From: Hoyosella subflava DQS3-9A1
GTDB lineage: Bacteria; Actinomycetota; Actinomycetes; Mycobacteriales; Mycobacteriaceae
Length of the DNA: 64,000 bases
Direction of reading: 5' to 3'
Assembly (NCBI RefSeq): GCF_000214175.1
Contig: NC_015564.1
Coordinates: 2,914,001-2,978,000 of the forward strand
Part shown: one piece after another, positions 51,355 through 59,000 of the stretch
Position numbering within the stretch: position 1 is the stretch's first letter
Layout: each line of letters begins with the position of its first letter
Position numbers and translations under genes: made by a program
Notes under the pieces: generated by a model
The model's database searches: none
What the model saw: the letters and a program-made list of their open reading frames with translations, nothing else
What the model was told of the DNA's origin: nothing

Positions 51355-51657
51355 ATGTATGCCGTGGTGCGACTCAATCATTTCGACACCGAGAAACTCA
51401 CCGCCCACTCCACCGACGTCGCGGAATTCGACCGAATCCACGCCGAGCAGCCCGGGTTCATCGGCAGCCTCATCGTTGATCTCGGTGACGGCAAACAAGC
51501 CACCGTCAATCTGTGGGATAAGGAAGAAAGCGCGAAAACCGCGCTGCCGCGGATCGGGCCGGTGGTTGGACAGCTGCTCAATCCACTCATGGCAGCGCCC
51601 TCTGAACTGCTCGGCACTGGGCCCGTCATCAAGGGCGCTGACCTCGTCGAGAGCTGA
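51355..51657 (+). CDS. ABM-like (dimeric alpha-beta barrel) small protein
   Basis: A 100-aa protein with AAGGAGG 6 bases before the ATG. It reads MYAVVRLNHFDTEKL, then FDRIHAEQPGFIGSLIVDLGDGKQATVNLWDKEESAKTAL, the pattern of antibiotic-biosynthesis-monooxygenase-like ferredoxin folds. Catalytic residues are not conserved across this fold, so activity is open. Its stop is one base from the stop of the small membrane gene on the other strand. Confidence 0.8.
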   Translation: MYAVVRLNHFDTEKLTAHSTDVAEFDRIHAEQPGFIGSLIVDLGDGKQATVNLWDKEESAKTALPRIGPVVGQLLNPLMAAPSELLGTGPVIKGADLVES

Positions 51658-51658
51658 C

Positions 51659-51853
51659 TCACCTCGCGTCCCGAAAGGACTCGATGACAGTCACCTCACT
51701 CGGACTGCCCTCGCCCGGCAGCCCTGGGGTGCTGTAGCCGGGCCATTCGCCACCCGTCGCGACAAGCCACACACCAAGAGCGGTGCCGACGAATACTCCG
51801 GCTCCGATGCTCACCCTCCGAAGCCGCCGCCAAGTTATCTCGCACCAACGCAT
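51659..51853 (-). CDS. Small single-span membrane protein
   Basis: About 64 aa from ATG 51853 (80 aa from 51901). MRWCEITWRRLRRVS is followed by one hydrophobic segment SIGAGVFVGTALGVWLVATGG and a short exported tail. The composition is plausible and it fills the space, but no ribosome binding site is clear. Confidence 0.45.
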   Translation of the reverse strand: MRWCEITWRRLRRVSIGAGVFVGTALGVWLVATGGEWPGYSTPGLPGEGSPSEVTVIESFRDAR

Positions 51854-51904
51854 AACTAGAACTGACGCAGCGAAGCGCGCTGTGGTTCCATCAGCTGTCA
51901 CCGC

Positions 51905-51962
51905 GTCGTGTGCACAAACTCGCAGAAATCTGTCGCGCGGACCGCGAGTTTGTGCACACGAC
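51905..51962. repeat. 58-bp palindromic element E (perfect arms)
   Basis: GTCGTGTGCACAAACTCGC (51905-51923) and GCGAGTTTGTGCACACGAC (51944-51962) are perfect 19-bp inverse complements around a 20-nt loop. The element ends 4 bases before the 3' end of the DUF559 gene. Its loop and right arm recur at 52654-52691 (34 of 38 positions), just 5' of the same gene. Confidence 0.85.
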
Positions 51963-51966
51963 TGAG

Positions 51967-52665
51967 TCAGATTGGAGCACCGGCCGCGCGCAGAGTGCTG
52001 ATGATCTGGTTCAGCAACGCTTCCGGCTCACGGCTCAGCTCACTGAGCACACGGATTGTCCGCCAGTCCGCCTGCATATAAGCGCTCGCGCGCAGCGCGT
52101 CCCGCCGTGCCTGCACCGGATCATTGAAATGATGTGCACCCTCGTATTCGAGGGCGACTTTCCACTCTGGCGACGCCAGATCAGCACGCCCAATGAACCT
52201 GCCCCCACGATCACGGACCACATACTGTGTGACTGGTCGGGGCAGTCCAGCATCGAGAACCAGCAGCCTCAAAAGAGTCTCGCGCGGCGACTCCGCACCG
52301 GCATCTGACAACTCCATCACACGTCGCAGCTTCCGGATCCCCTTGTAACCGGGCCGCATGTCAGCCCATTCACGCAGGCTATCTGGGGAAAGCCCAGTGG
52401 CCTGGTAAAGCGCATCCATCAAGATGACCGCGTTAGCCTCGGGAAGCCATTTGACACGCCAAATCGCTGCGGCCGAAATACCCGACAGGATGCAGTTCCC
52501 GTCCGACCACACCCAGGCCGCGCGCGCTTTCACTGCGGGAGTCACCAGCACCGATCTGTCGACATACACGCCGTCGAGCAATCGCCGGTACTTCCGGCCA
52601 GCGGCGTAGATCGGGACGGCGCGACGGGCAGGCTTGAACGGTGAGCGAGTCTCGAAATCTGCCAC
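51967..52665 (-). CDS. DUF559 protein with internal deletion
   Basis: About 232 aa from GTG 52665 (252 aa from 52725). N-terminal half: RKYRRLLDGVYVDRSVLVTPAVKARAAWVWSDGNCILSGISAAAIWRVKWLP. The C-terminal DUF559 nuclease fold is intact (GRFIGRADLASPEWKVALEYEGAHHFNDPVQARRD). Compared with the 26504-27343 paralog, a block of about 53 residues between the two halves (QSAEIVTRKAAQVRGLVIHR to RRREPDHA) is missing, joined in frame at EANAVILMDALYQ. It may still fold, or may be a decaying copy. Bracketed by related palindromic elements. Confidence 0.78.
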   Translation of the reverse strand: MADFETRSPFKPARRAVPIYAAGRKYRRLLDGVYVDRSVLVTPAVKARAAWVWSDGNCILSGISAAAIWRVKWLPEANAVILMDALYQATGLSPDSLREWADMRPGYKGIRKLRRVMELSDAGAESPRETLLRLLVLDAGLPRPVTQYVVRDRGGRFIGRADLASPEWKVALEYEGAHHFNDPVQARRDALRASAYMQADWRTIRVLSELSREPEALLNQIISTLRAAGAPI

Positions 52666-52691
52666 GCGGCCCGCGAGTTTGTGCTCACGAC
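52654..52691. repeat. Decayed copy of element E
   Basis: A direct repeat of 51925-51962 (34 of 38 positions identical), including the loop and the right arm GCGAGTTTGTGCTCACGAC. The left arm to its left is poorly kept. It overlaps the proposed start of the deleted DUF559 gene, so element copies flank that gene about 730 bp apart. Confidence 0.75.
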
Positions 52692-52697
52692 GCGAGG

Positions 52698-53750
52698 TCA
52701 GTCGTCGTTCCGTCTGGCCAACCATTGACGGAACCGGCCTGGGGCCCCGCTCGCGGCGTGCGTGGTCGACTTGATCGCTTCGACCGCCTCGCGCACGGCA
52801 GCTTTGACCGCCGTCGCGACGACGGAGCCAGTGAGGACGTCGCGCGCAACCATCCCGGCGACCGGACGCACACCGCTGCGCACCACGTCGGCAACTGCAT
52901 GCGCTGCCGCCTCGCTCAAAAGCTCCTCAATTTCGGCGCGGGACTTGCCGTTCGCTTCGATGATGTCACCGATGGTGGTCACCACGGAGTTGCTCATCGC
53001 GACGGGGATGTCGACAATGACATCGCCTGTGACCGTCCGGACGATTTCGCCGCGAGCCTGCTCTGCGGCCCGCCCCAGGATTGGCGCGACGACGATTGCC
53101 GCGGCCCGCCTCGCCGTCAGGGAAACCGCTTTGACGAAGAAGCGCTGTGCGCCGGTGGTCACCGGGTTACCGGTAGCGAATGTTACTGCGTCAGTAATAC
53201 TCTCGTGCCCTCCGCCCACGGTGGTGGCACCGTGGAGCGCACCGGCTTTCACGACCTCGAACGCTGCATTCACGCCCGCTTCGACGAGCATTGGGATCGC
53301 CACGTCCACAGCCGCGTCGAGCGCGGCGTCAACAACCACACTGAGGGCCGCGTGGGTTGCGTCATTGACGAGCGCGGCACCTATTGTTTCCTTCGCCGCC
53401 CTATCGACGCGCCGCGTGACAGGACTCGCTGCCGCAAGCCCAGCTACGTCTCTTACCAAGCTGCCCATCGGCGTCCCCGACGCGAAGTAGGTCGCCTTCG
53501 TGGCCGCGCGGCCCACTGGACTCGCGACAGTGATGGCCGATGCCCGCACCGAGGTAGAGAAGACTGGGCTGTCGATCACCATGCTCGCGACTTCTTCAGC
53601 GATGCTCGACGCGGTTGCGGAAACTGCGTCTGCTGCGGCGTTCTCAGCAGCCCGGCGGACCGGTTCGAATGCCTTGTCGATTGCGCGGGCTGCGGCCTCA
53701 CGCCCGAACGCATGCGGGTCGGGTGCGGGCTCAGGCTTCCTGCGCCTCAC
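52698..53750 (-). CDS. Ala/Val-rich repetitive protein of unknown function
   Basis: A 350-aa protein with GGAG 8 bases before GTG 53750. It is unusually rich in Ala and Val (about 40 per cent together) with helical, quasi-repetitive segments such as AVSATASSIAEEVASMVIDS, VVVDAALDAAVDVAIPMLVEAGV and AAVREAVEAIKSTTHAASG. Some are hydrophobic enough to touch membranes, but no clean transmembrane helix or signal peptide is seen. Family not recognised. The DUF559 gene start lies 32 bases downstream. Confidence 0.75.
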   Translation of the reverse strand: MRRRKPEPAPDPHAFGREAAARAIDKAFEPVRRAAENAAADAVSATASSIAEEVASMVIDSPVFSTSVRASAITVASPVGRAATKATYFASGTPMGSLVRDVAGLAAASPVTRRVDRAAKETIGAALVNDATHAALSVVVDAALDAAVDVAIPMLVEAGVNAAFEVVKAGALHGATTVGGGHESITDAVTFATGNPVTTGAQRFFVKAVSLTARRAAAIVVAPILGRAAEQARGEIVRTVTGDVIVDIPVAMSNSVVTTIGDIIEANGKSRAEIEELLSEAAAHAVADVVRSGVRPVAGMVARDVLTGSVVATAVKAAVREAVEAIKSTTHAASGAPGRFRQWLARRNDD

Positions 53751-53837
53751 CGGGTTGGCTCCACGCTACAAGGCCGCGCGCCGCACGGTGCTTGGCATCT
53801 CGGCCTGCCGGTCTCCATAAGCGGATGATAGTTGTTG

Positions 53838-53852
53838 ACATGCAAAACATGT
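53838..53852. promoter_or_regulatory. Short palindrome overlapping a -35
   Basis: ACATG-CAAAA-CATGT overlaps TTGACA (53835-53840), 27-45 bases before the methyltransferase start. It may be an operator on the methyltransferase promoter; the -10 was not identified. Confidence 0.4.
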
Positions 53853-53878
53853 GGAGAATCCGCAGCTAGGAGTATCGA

Positions 53879-54622
53879 ATGACCTCCAATTCGCCAGACC
53901 GCGCGACGAGTTTCGGCCAGGCAGCAGCAGAATACGACCGTGCACGGCCTACTTATCCGCTGGAACTCCTCGCTCGGGTGCTGCCCACGACCGGGGGCCG
54001 CGTTATCGACTGCGGCGCGGGGACGGGGTTGCTCACACGAGCTCTCATCGAACTCGGTCACGATGTCGCCGCTGTCGATCCCGATGCTCTTATGCTGCAG
54101 CGACTTCGGGCCGAATCTCCAGGTCTCCCTGCTTTTCAGGGGACCGGTGAGTCGATGCCTCTTCCCGATTCCGCCGCGCGCGCACTGTTATTCGGGCAGG
54201 CGTGGCACTGGGTCGACCCTGTGGCCGCGTCACAAGAAGCGGACCGTGTCCTCGCACCAGACGGCCTCCTGATTCTGATCTGGAATATCCGAAACGAGGA
54301 CGTCGAGTGGGTACGCAAGCTGACGGCGATCATCGGGCACAGCCCGGCGGAAGAATTGATCCTCACATCCGAACCGGAGGTCGCCGCCCCGTTCCAGCTC
54401 GACCGGCTTGAGACGTGGGATTGGGAACGGCCGCTCACACCTGAGACGTTGCGCGAACTGGCGCGCAGCCGCAGCCCCTATCTGACCGCGTCTCCGGCGG
54501 AGCGACGCCGGGTTGATGAAGCGCTGGAACGGCTCCTCGCCGACGACGCGACGCTTCGAGACCGAGCGACCTTCACGTTGCCGTACCGGACGTATGCGTT
54601 CTGCTATTCGCGTCCGCAGTGA
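53879..54622 (+). CDS. Class I SAM-dependent methyltransferase
   Basis: A 247-aa UbiE/Methyltransf_11-type protein. Motif I is GRVIDCGAGTGLLTRALIELGHDVAAVDPD; the post-motif region SMPLPDSAARALLFGQAWHWVDP is typical of small-molecule methyltransferases. AGGAG lies 7 bases before the ATG. The last 50 bases overlap the convergent spermidine-synthase-like gene. Confidence 0.88.
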   Translation: MTSNSPDRATSFGQAAAEYDRARPTYPLELLARVLPTTGGRVIDCGAGTGLLTRALIELGHDVAAVDPDALMLQRLRAESPGLPAFQGTGESMPLPDSAARALLFGQAWHWVDPVAASQEADRVLAPDGLLILIWNIRNEDVEWVRKLTAIIGHSPAEELILTSEPEVAAPFQLDRLETWDWERPLTPETLRELARSRSPYLTASPAERRRVDEALERLLADDATLRDRATFTLPYRTYAFCYSRPQ

Positions 54623-55319
54623 TGGCGAGGTAGACGGTGTTTGCTGACTGGCCGCCCTGAAGTGGGTTGGGGAACTCGACGACACGAGCGTCAGCACTTG
54701 CGAACACTGCGCTGAGGCGCGTGATGAACCGATCATCGGGGGCGTCGTTGGACCACAGGGCGAAGACCCCGCCGGGCTGTATGTGGGTGGCGAGCTGACG
54801 CAGCCCGTCCACCGAATAGAACGCGGCATTCTTCGGGTGCAGCACATGCTTCGGCGAATGGTCGATATCAACGATGACCGCATCGAATCGCTGGTCCGGC
54901 CGCTGCGGATCCAGCGAACTGGTTCCGTTCAGTTCGAAAAAGTCGGCGCACACGAATCGGCAGCGCGAGTCGGCCATCAGTGTGCGGCCTGCGGGGATCA
55001 AGCCTTCTTCGTGCCACGAAATCACTTCCGCGAGTGCATCAATCACGATAAGTGAGTCGACTCGTGGGTCGTCGAGCACTGTGAGCGCGGTGTAGCCGAG
55101 CCCCAGCCCGCCGACCGCGACGTGCAGGTGCGCGCCGTCCAGATGTGTGAGCGCGATCCGGGCGAGATCTTCCTCAGCGACGGTGAACAAACTGGACATC
55201 AGATAGTCGTCGTCGAGCTTCACCTCATAGACGTCCTTCTGCACGGCCGGGTCCCACCGCCGCCGCAGGCTGACCTCACCAATAGCCGTTTGCTTGTGCG
55301 CCAGCTCTTCGAATCGCAT
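54573..55319 (-). CDS. Spermidine-synthase-like methyltransferase-fold protein
   Basis: A 248-aa protein of the polyamine-synthase-like Rossmann group: LHVAVGGLGLGYTALTVLDDPRVDSLIVIDALAEVISWH, then DAVIVDIDHSP, and FALWSNDAPDDRFI. Key Asp residues that bind polyamine in true spermidine synthases cannot be checked, and such proteins in actinobacteria are often misnamed. The ATG at 55319 is chosen over 55349. The 3' ends of this and the methyltransferase gene overlap by 50 bp. Confidence 0.82.
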   Translation of the reverse strand: MRFEELAHKQTAIGEVSLRRRWDPAVQKDVYEVKLDDDYLMSSLFTVAEEDLARIALTHLDGAHLHVAVGGLGLGYTALTVLDDPRVDSLIVIDALAEVISWHEEGLIPAGRTLMADSRCRFVCADFFELNGTSSLDPQRPDQRFDAVIVDIDHSPKHVLHPKNAAFYSVDGLRQLATHIQPGGVFALWSNDAPDDRFITRLSAVFASADARVVEFPNPLQGGQSANTVYLAITADANSRTHTSGTAT

Positions 55320-55372
55320 CTCCCTGACTCTACGACGTGAACCGGTCACGGGCCTCGCGGGCCGATTTCTGA

Positions 55373-55423
55373 CCGCCCACCTTGGCGCGACAACTTTCGG
55401 AACTGTCGCGCAGAGGTGGGCGG
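55373..55423. terminator. 20-bp hairpin between two minus genes
   Basis: CCGCCCACCTTGGCGCGACA (55373-55392) pairs with 55404-55423 at 18 of 20 positions around an 11-nt loop. It lies between the FabH-like gene stop (55444) and the start of the spermidine-synthase-like gene. It is a strong stem-loop, likely a terminator of the FabH-like gene. Its size differs from the 58-bp repeat family. Confidence 0.65.
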
Positions 55424-55443
55424 GAAGTAACCCTCGTCTGGCG

Positions 55444-56463
55444 TCAGTTAGCAGCGAGTCCCGGCATTGTCACGACTTGCGCCGCGAAGGACAGCCCCGC
55501 CCCGAACGCGATGAGTAATGCGAGCGATCCCTCACCGACCTCGCCGTCCTTCAGCAGAGTTTCCATCGCGAGGGGCACCGACGCGGCGGAGGTGTTGCCG
55601 GAATCGACGATGTCGCGGGCAATCGCCACATGTTCAGGGATCTTCAGGCTCCGCGACATCGTTTCGGTGATCCGCATGTTCGCCTGGTGCGGGATGAACG
55701 CATCAAGGTCGTCAATCGTGACGCCCGCCTTTTCGAGCGCTTTCCGCGCAACCGGGGCCATAGTGAACGGAGCCCACCGGAACACGGCAGTGCCCTCCAT
55801 CTTCACAACAGGACGCGGTATCGAGGAGTCTGCGCGGAACTCACCCCAGCTTGGCTCCTGCCGAATCGCCTGATACTGCGATCCATCCGAGCCCCACACG
55901 ACGGGACCGATGCCTGTGGTTTCCGAGGGTCCTACGATCACCGCGCCCGCGCCGTCAGCGAAAATGAACGCCGTAGATCTATCCGTGGGGTCCATGTTTT
56001 CACTGAGTTTCTCCACACCGACGACGAGGACATGCCCGGCGCTTCCCGCGCGCACCATGTCTGACGCGAGGGACAGGGCGTGGCAGAACCCGGCACAGCC
56101 CGCCGACACATCGAAGCCCGCTGCCCCCCTCATCCCCAGCTGGTAGGCGATCTGTGGCGCCGCGGCCGGTGTCTGATACAGGTATGTGGAGGTCGCGACG
56201 ATAACGCAGTCGACATCGCCCGCTTCGATCCCACTCGAGCGGATCGCCTGCTCCGCGGCGGCGACGGACATGGAGATCACTGTTTCGTCTTCGCCTGCGA
56301 ACCGGCGGTTGCGGATCCCGGACCGCGTCTGGATCCATTCATCTGACGAGTCGATCGCGCCGACGATGTCAGCGTTGGGCACCACGCGCTGCGGACGGTA
56401 CACGCCCAGCCCAAGTATTCGTGTATGAGCCGCGCCATTAATGGCTCTGATCTGAGGTGGCAT
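55444..56463 (-). CDS. Beta-ketoacyl-ACP synthase III (FabH-like) 1
   Basis: A 339-aa KASIII. Active-site Cys123 in DVSAGCAGF, His in FIPHQANMRI and Asn in DSGNTSAASVPLA complete the Cys-His-Asn triad. It would condense an acyl-CoA starter with malonyl-ACP. About half identical by eye to the second FabH-like protein at 57912-58979. The pair encloses an NTF2-fold gene and an AraC regulator; a dedicated starter or fatty-acid-like product is possible. ATG 56463. Confidence 0.9.
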   Translation of the reverse strand: MPPQIRAINGAAHTRILGLGVYRPQRVVPNADIVGAIDSSDEWIQTRSGIRNRRFAGEDETVISMSVAAAEQAIRSSGIEAGDVDCVIVATSTYLYQTPAAAPQIAYQLGMRGAAGFDVSAGCAGFCHALSLASDMVRAGSAGHVLVVGVEKLSENMDPTDRSTAFIFADGAGAVIVGPSETTGIGPVVWGSDGSQYQAIRQEPSWGEFRADSSIPRPVVKMEGTAVFRWAPFTMAPVARKALEKAGVTIDDLDAFIPHQANMRITETMSRSLKIPEHVAIARDIVDSGNTSAASVPLAMETLLKDGEVGEGSLALLIAFGAGLSFAAQVVTMPGLAAN

Positions 56464-56553
56464 TCAACCTACTTCCCGCTGTTTGCGGATATTGTCCAGG
56501 TTTTGATGCCAGGATCGCGGAATCGCCACACCCGGTGTCTACGCCTCCGAAAG

Positions 56554-56958
56554 TTACCGAGCCGTCGGTGGAGTTGCGGCGGCATAGTTCGGTGTCAGCG
56601 CTGACTGTACACAGCGCCACCCGTCCGCACGCCGAACGAAGGCTTCGCTGACCCATTCGTCGGCGCTGAAGGGTTCACCCTGCCATTCGCCTTTGTTCGT
56701 GCCGTGCGCAAGGACGAGCGCGATGTCGCCGAACCGTCGGACGTCGAGGATCTCGAATGTCATCTCCGAATGGGTCAGTTCGCCGGACCGCACGACCGCG
56801 AGAAAATCCGAGAGGCGTGACGGTCCGCCTTCGGGGCCCACAATCACCCAGTCAGGTTCCGCGAACGACGCGATCGCGTCGGCATCGTTCGCAACGATCG
56901 CTGCGGCCCAGCGGTCGAGAAGGTCGTGAAACTCAGCGTGCTCTGATGTGTCGTCCAT
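56554..56958 (-). CDS. SnoaL/DUF4440-like NTF2-fold protein
   Basis: A 134-aa NTF2-fold protein: EFHDLLDRWAAAIVANDADAIASFAEPDWVIVGPEGG, then MTFEILDVRRFGDIALVLAHGTNKGEWQG and DEWVSEAFVRRADGWRCVQSALT. Such proteins act as small enzymes, stress proteins or subunits. It lies 10 bases after the AraC gene in the same direction, so the two are probably co-transcribed. Confidence 0.85.
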   Translation of the reverse strand: MDDTSEHAEFHDLLDRWAAAIVANDADAIASFAEPDWVIVGPEGGPSRLSDFLAVVRSGELTHSEMTFEILDVRRFGDIALVLAHGTNKGEWQGEPFSADEWVSEAFVRRADGWRCVQSALTPNYAAATPPTAR

Positions 56959-56968
56959 TTCTTAAGGA

Positions 56969-57808
56969 TCACTCGTTGGCGGTGACGGATTCTTGAACCT
57001 TTGGAACCGACTCCGCCCTCGGCTCACGCGGCGTGCACCCCGCGAGTTCCAGACATTCGCGGGTGAAGTGCGCCTGGTCGGCAAAACCAGCGTGTTGCGC
57101 GATGTCGGCGAGAGGTGTTCCTGGCTGCGACCGCAATTCGCGTTGTGCCGCATCGAATCGGACAACACGGCTGGCGAGCTTCGGCCCCAGGCCGAACTCC
57201 GAACGAAACAGCCTCGTAAGGTGCTGGCGTGAATACCCCGTGTGCTCAGCGAGCGCGGCGACCCGCACCTGCCCCGCGGACCCGACGATGCCGCGCCAGC
57301 ACGCCGCCAGTTCCGGCGCGACGTGCCGAGCCGTCATCATCCGGGTAAGGACGTCATCGCAAACGTGAAAACGGTCACTCCAGGTTGGGGCGTACTGCAG
57401 CCGATCCCACAGCTCTTCGCCGCGCCGGCCGACGACATCACCGAACTCGAATGAGAGATCCCACAGTTCCCGGGCGGGCATCCCGAACAACGCGCGGCAG
57501 CCGAGCGGCGTCAGTTCGATCGCCACACCCTCCTGGCGGCCGTCATGCGAGATAACCGCAGATGAAGCCTGCAAACCGCTAAGGACACACCGGTAACGGT
57601 CCGGCCGCTGAACGGGACTGGTCTGCTCCACCACAACGATCGGCGAACCAATGCTGACAATGAAGGTCATGTGACTCGAGGGCAGGCCACGATGCAGTGC
57701 CGGAGCGAATCCTGACATCCGGTAACCGAGGTAACCATCTATGAGTCCGCGCAACGCCAATGGCGGCTCGCGCACCACGAGATCCAGCTCAGGATTACCC
57801 GGGATCAC
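56969..57808 (-). CDS. AraC-family regulator
   Basis: About 279 aa. C-terminal AraC HTH pair: VRVAALAEHTGYSRQHLTRLFRSEFGLGPKLASRVVRFDAAQRELR and LADIAQHAGFADQAHFTRECLELAG. The N-terminal sensor is the REPPLALRGLIDGYLGYRMSGF type. The start is uncertain: a TATACT -10 on the minus strand ends 7 bases before GTG 57808, suggesting a leaderless start there; ATG 57862 is an alternative. It is divergent from the second FabH-like gene and may regulate it. Confidence 0.8.
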   Translation of the reverse strand: MIPGNPELDLVVREPPLALRGLIDGYLGYRMSGFAPALHRGLPSSHMTFIVSIGSPIVVVEQTSPVQRPDRYRCVLSGLQASSAVISHDGRQEGVAIELTPLGCRALFGMPARELWDLSFEFGDVVGRRGEELWDRLQYAPTWSDRFHVCDDVLTRMMTARHVAPELAACWRGIVGSAGQVRVAALAEHTGYSRQHLTRLFRSEFGLGPKLASRVVRFDAAQRELRSQPGTPLADIAQHAGFADQAHFTRECLELAGCTPREPRAESVPKVQESVTANE

Positions 57809-57911
57809 GAGTACCAGTATATTTCTCTCCCAGAGACCCCCAGAACAACTGTCTAGCACCATCCACAAGATATGTTGGATATCTGCACGCAAGGCGAAGG
57901 AGCCGAGATCC

Positions 57912-58979
57912 ATGGTCAGCATTGCCTCCACTAAGGGCTACCAGAATGTGTCGATGCTCGGCATCGGTGCGTACCGTCCGCAGAGACTCGTCAGTAACGA
58001 CGAGGTGTGTGAGGTCCTCGACTCCTCCGACGAATGGATCTTCGAACGCAGCGGCATTCGCAACCGTCGCTTCGTCAGCGGCGATGAGACGCCGCGTTCT
58101 ATGGCTGTCGCAGCAGCCGACCGCGCGATCACGAGCAGCGGAATCGACAGGGCCGAGATTGGCGCAGTCATCCTCGCCACATCGACGTGGAAAACCCTCA
58201 CCCCGCACGGCGCTCCGACGGTTGCGTACGACCTAGGCATCAATGGTGTCGCGGCATTCGATGTGTGTGCTGGTTGCGCCGGCTTCGGCTACGCACTTTC
58301 GGTAGCGGCGGACCAGGTTCGCGCAGGTTCCGCGAAGTACGTTCTCGTGATCGGCCTGGAAACGATGTCACTGGGACTCGATCCCACAGACCGCGGCACC
58401 GCGTTCATCTTCGGTGACGGCGCTGGCGCCGTCATCGTGGGCCCGAGCGAGGAGAACGGTATCTCGCCGACGGTGTGGGGCAGCGATGGCGAGAACGCGA
58501 GCGCGATCGCACAGCAGTACGACCTCGTTGAATATATGGATCGGGCGAACTCTCTCCAGGGCACCGATCCGGAGGTAGAGCAGGTCGGACGCCTGGCAAT
58601 CAGGATGGAGGGCCCGCGTGTTTTCCGCTGGGCTGCTATCACGTTGCCGAAGGCGCTGTCGAGCGTTCTCGAGCAGTCGGGTGTCTCGACCGACGACATC
58701 GACGTGTTCATTCCGCACCAGGCGAATTCACGCATCAACGACCTGATGAAGAAGAACCTGGGCCTCGCTGAGAACGTGCCGGTCGCGAACGATATCGAGA
58801 ACACCGGCAACACGTCGGCCGCTTCGATCCCGCTCGCGATCGAAGAAATGCTCGTGAGCGGCAAGGCGCAGGGCGGGCAGATTGCGCTGCTGCTCGGCTT
58901 TGGTGCTGGCCTGAGTTACGCCGGGCAGGTTGTGAAGCTTCCGCCCGCCCCAGTCGAGCCCAGCTTCTCACCCGCTTGA
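57912..58979 (+). CDS. Beta-ketoacyl-ACP synthase III (FabH-like) 2
   Basis: A 355-aa KASIII with Cys122 in DVCAGCAGF, His in FIPHQANSRI and Asn in ENTGNTSAAS. ATG at 57912 has AAGGAG about 10 bases upstream; the longer frame to 57741 overlaps the promoter. It carries a 25-residue segment after ENASAIAQQYDLVEYMDRANSL that the first paralog partly lacks. Paralog of the enzyme at 55444-56463. Confidence 0.9.
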   Translation: MVSIASTKGYQNVSMLGIGAYRPQRLVSNDEVCEVLDSSDEWIFERSGIRNRRFVSGDETPRSMAVAAADRAITSSGIDRAEIGAVILATSTWKTLTPHGAPTVAYDLGINGVAAFDVCAGCAGFGYALSVAADQVRAGSAKYVLVIGLETMSLGLDPTDRGTAFIFGDGAGAVIVGPSEENGISPTVWGSDGENASAIAQQYDLVEYMDRANSLQGTDPEVEQVGRLAIRMEGPRVFRWAAITLPKALSSVLEQSGVSTDDIDVFIPHQANSRINDLMKKNLGLAENVPVANDIENTGNTSAASIPLAIEEMLVSGKAQGGQIALLLGFGAGLSYAGQVVKLPPAPVEPSFSPA

Positions 58980-59000
58980 TCGGTGCTGCCCGCCCCGCTG

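Noticed and set aside
52641-53828. 395-aa plus-strand frame opposite the Ala/Val-rich gene
   Set aside because: Composition rich in Arg, His and Cys and no ribosome binding site; the minus frame has GGAG and protein-like composition.
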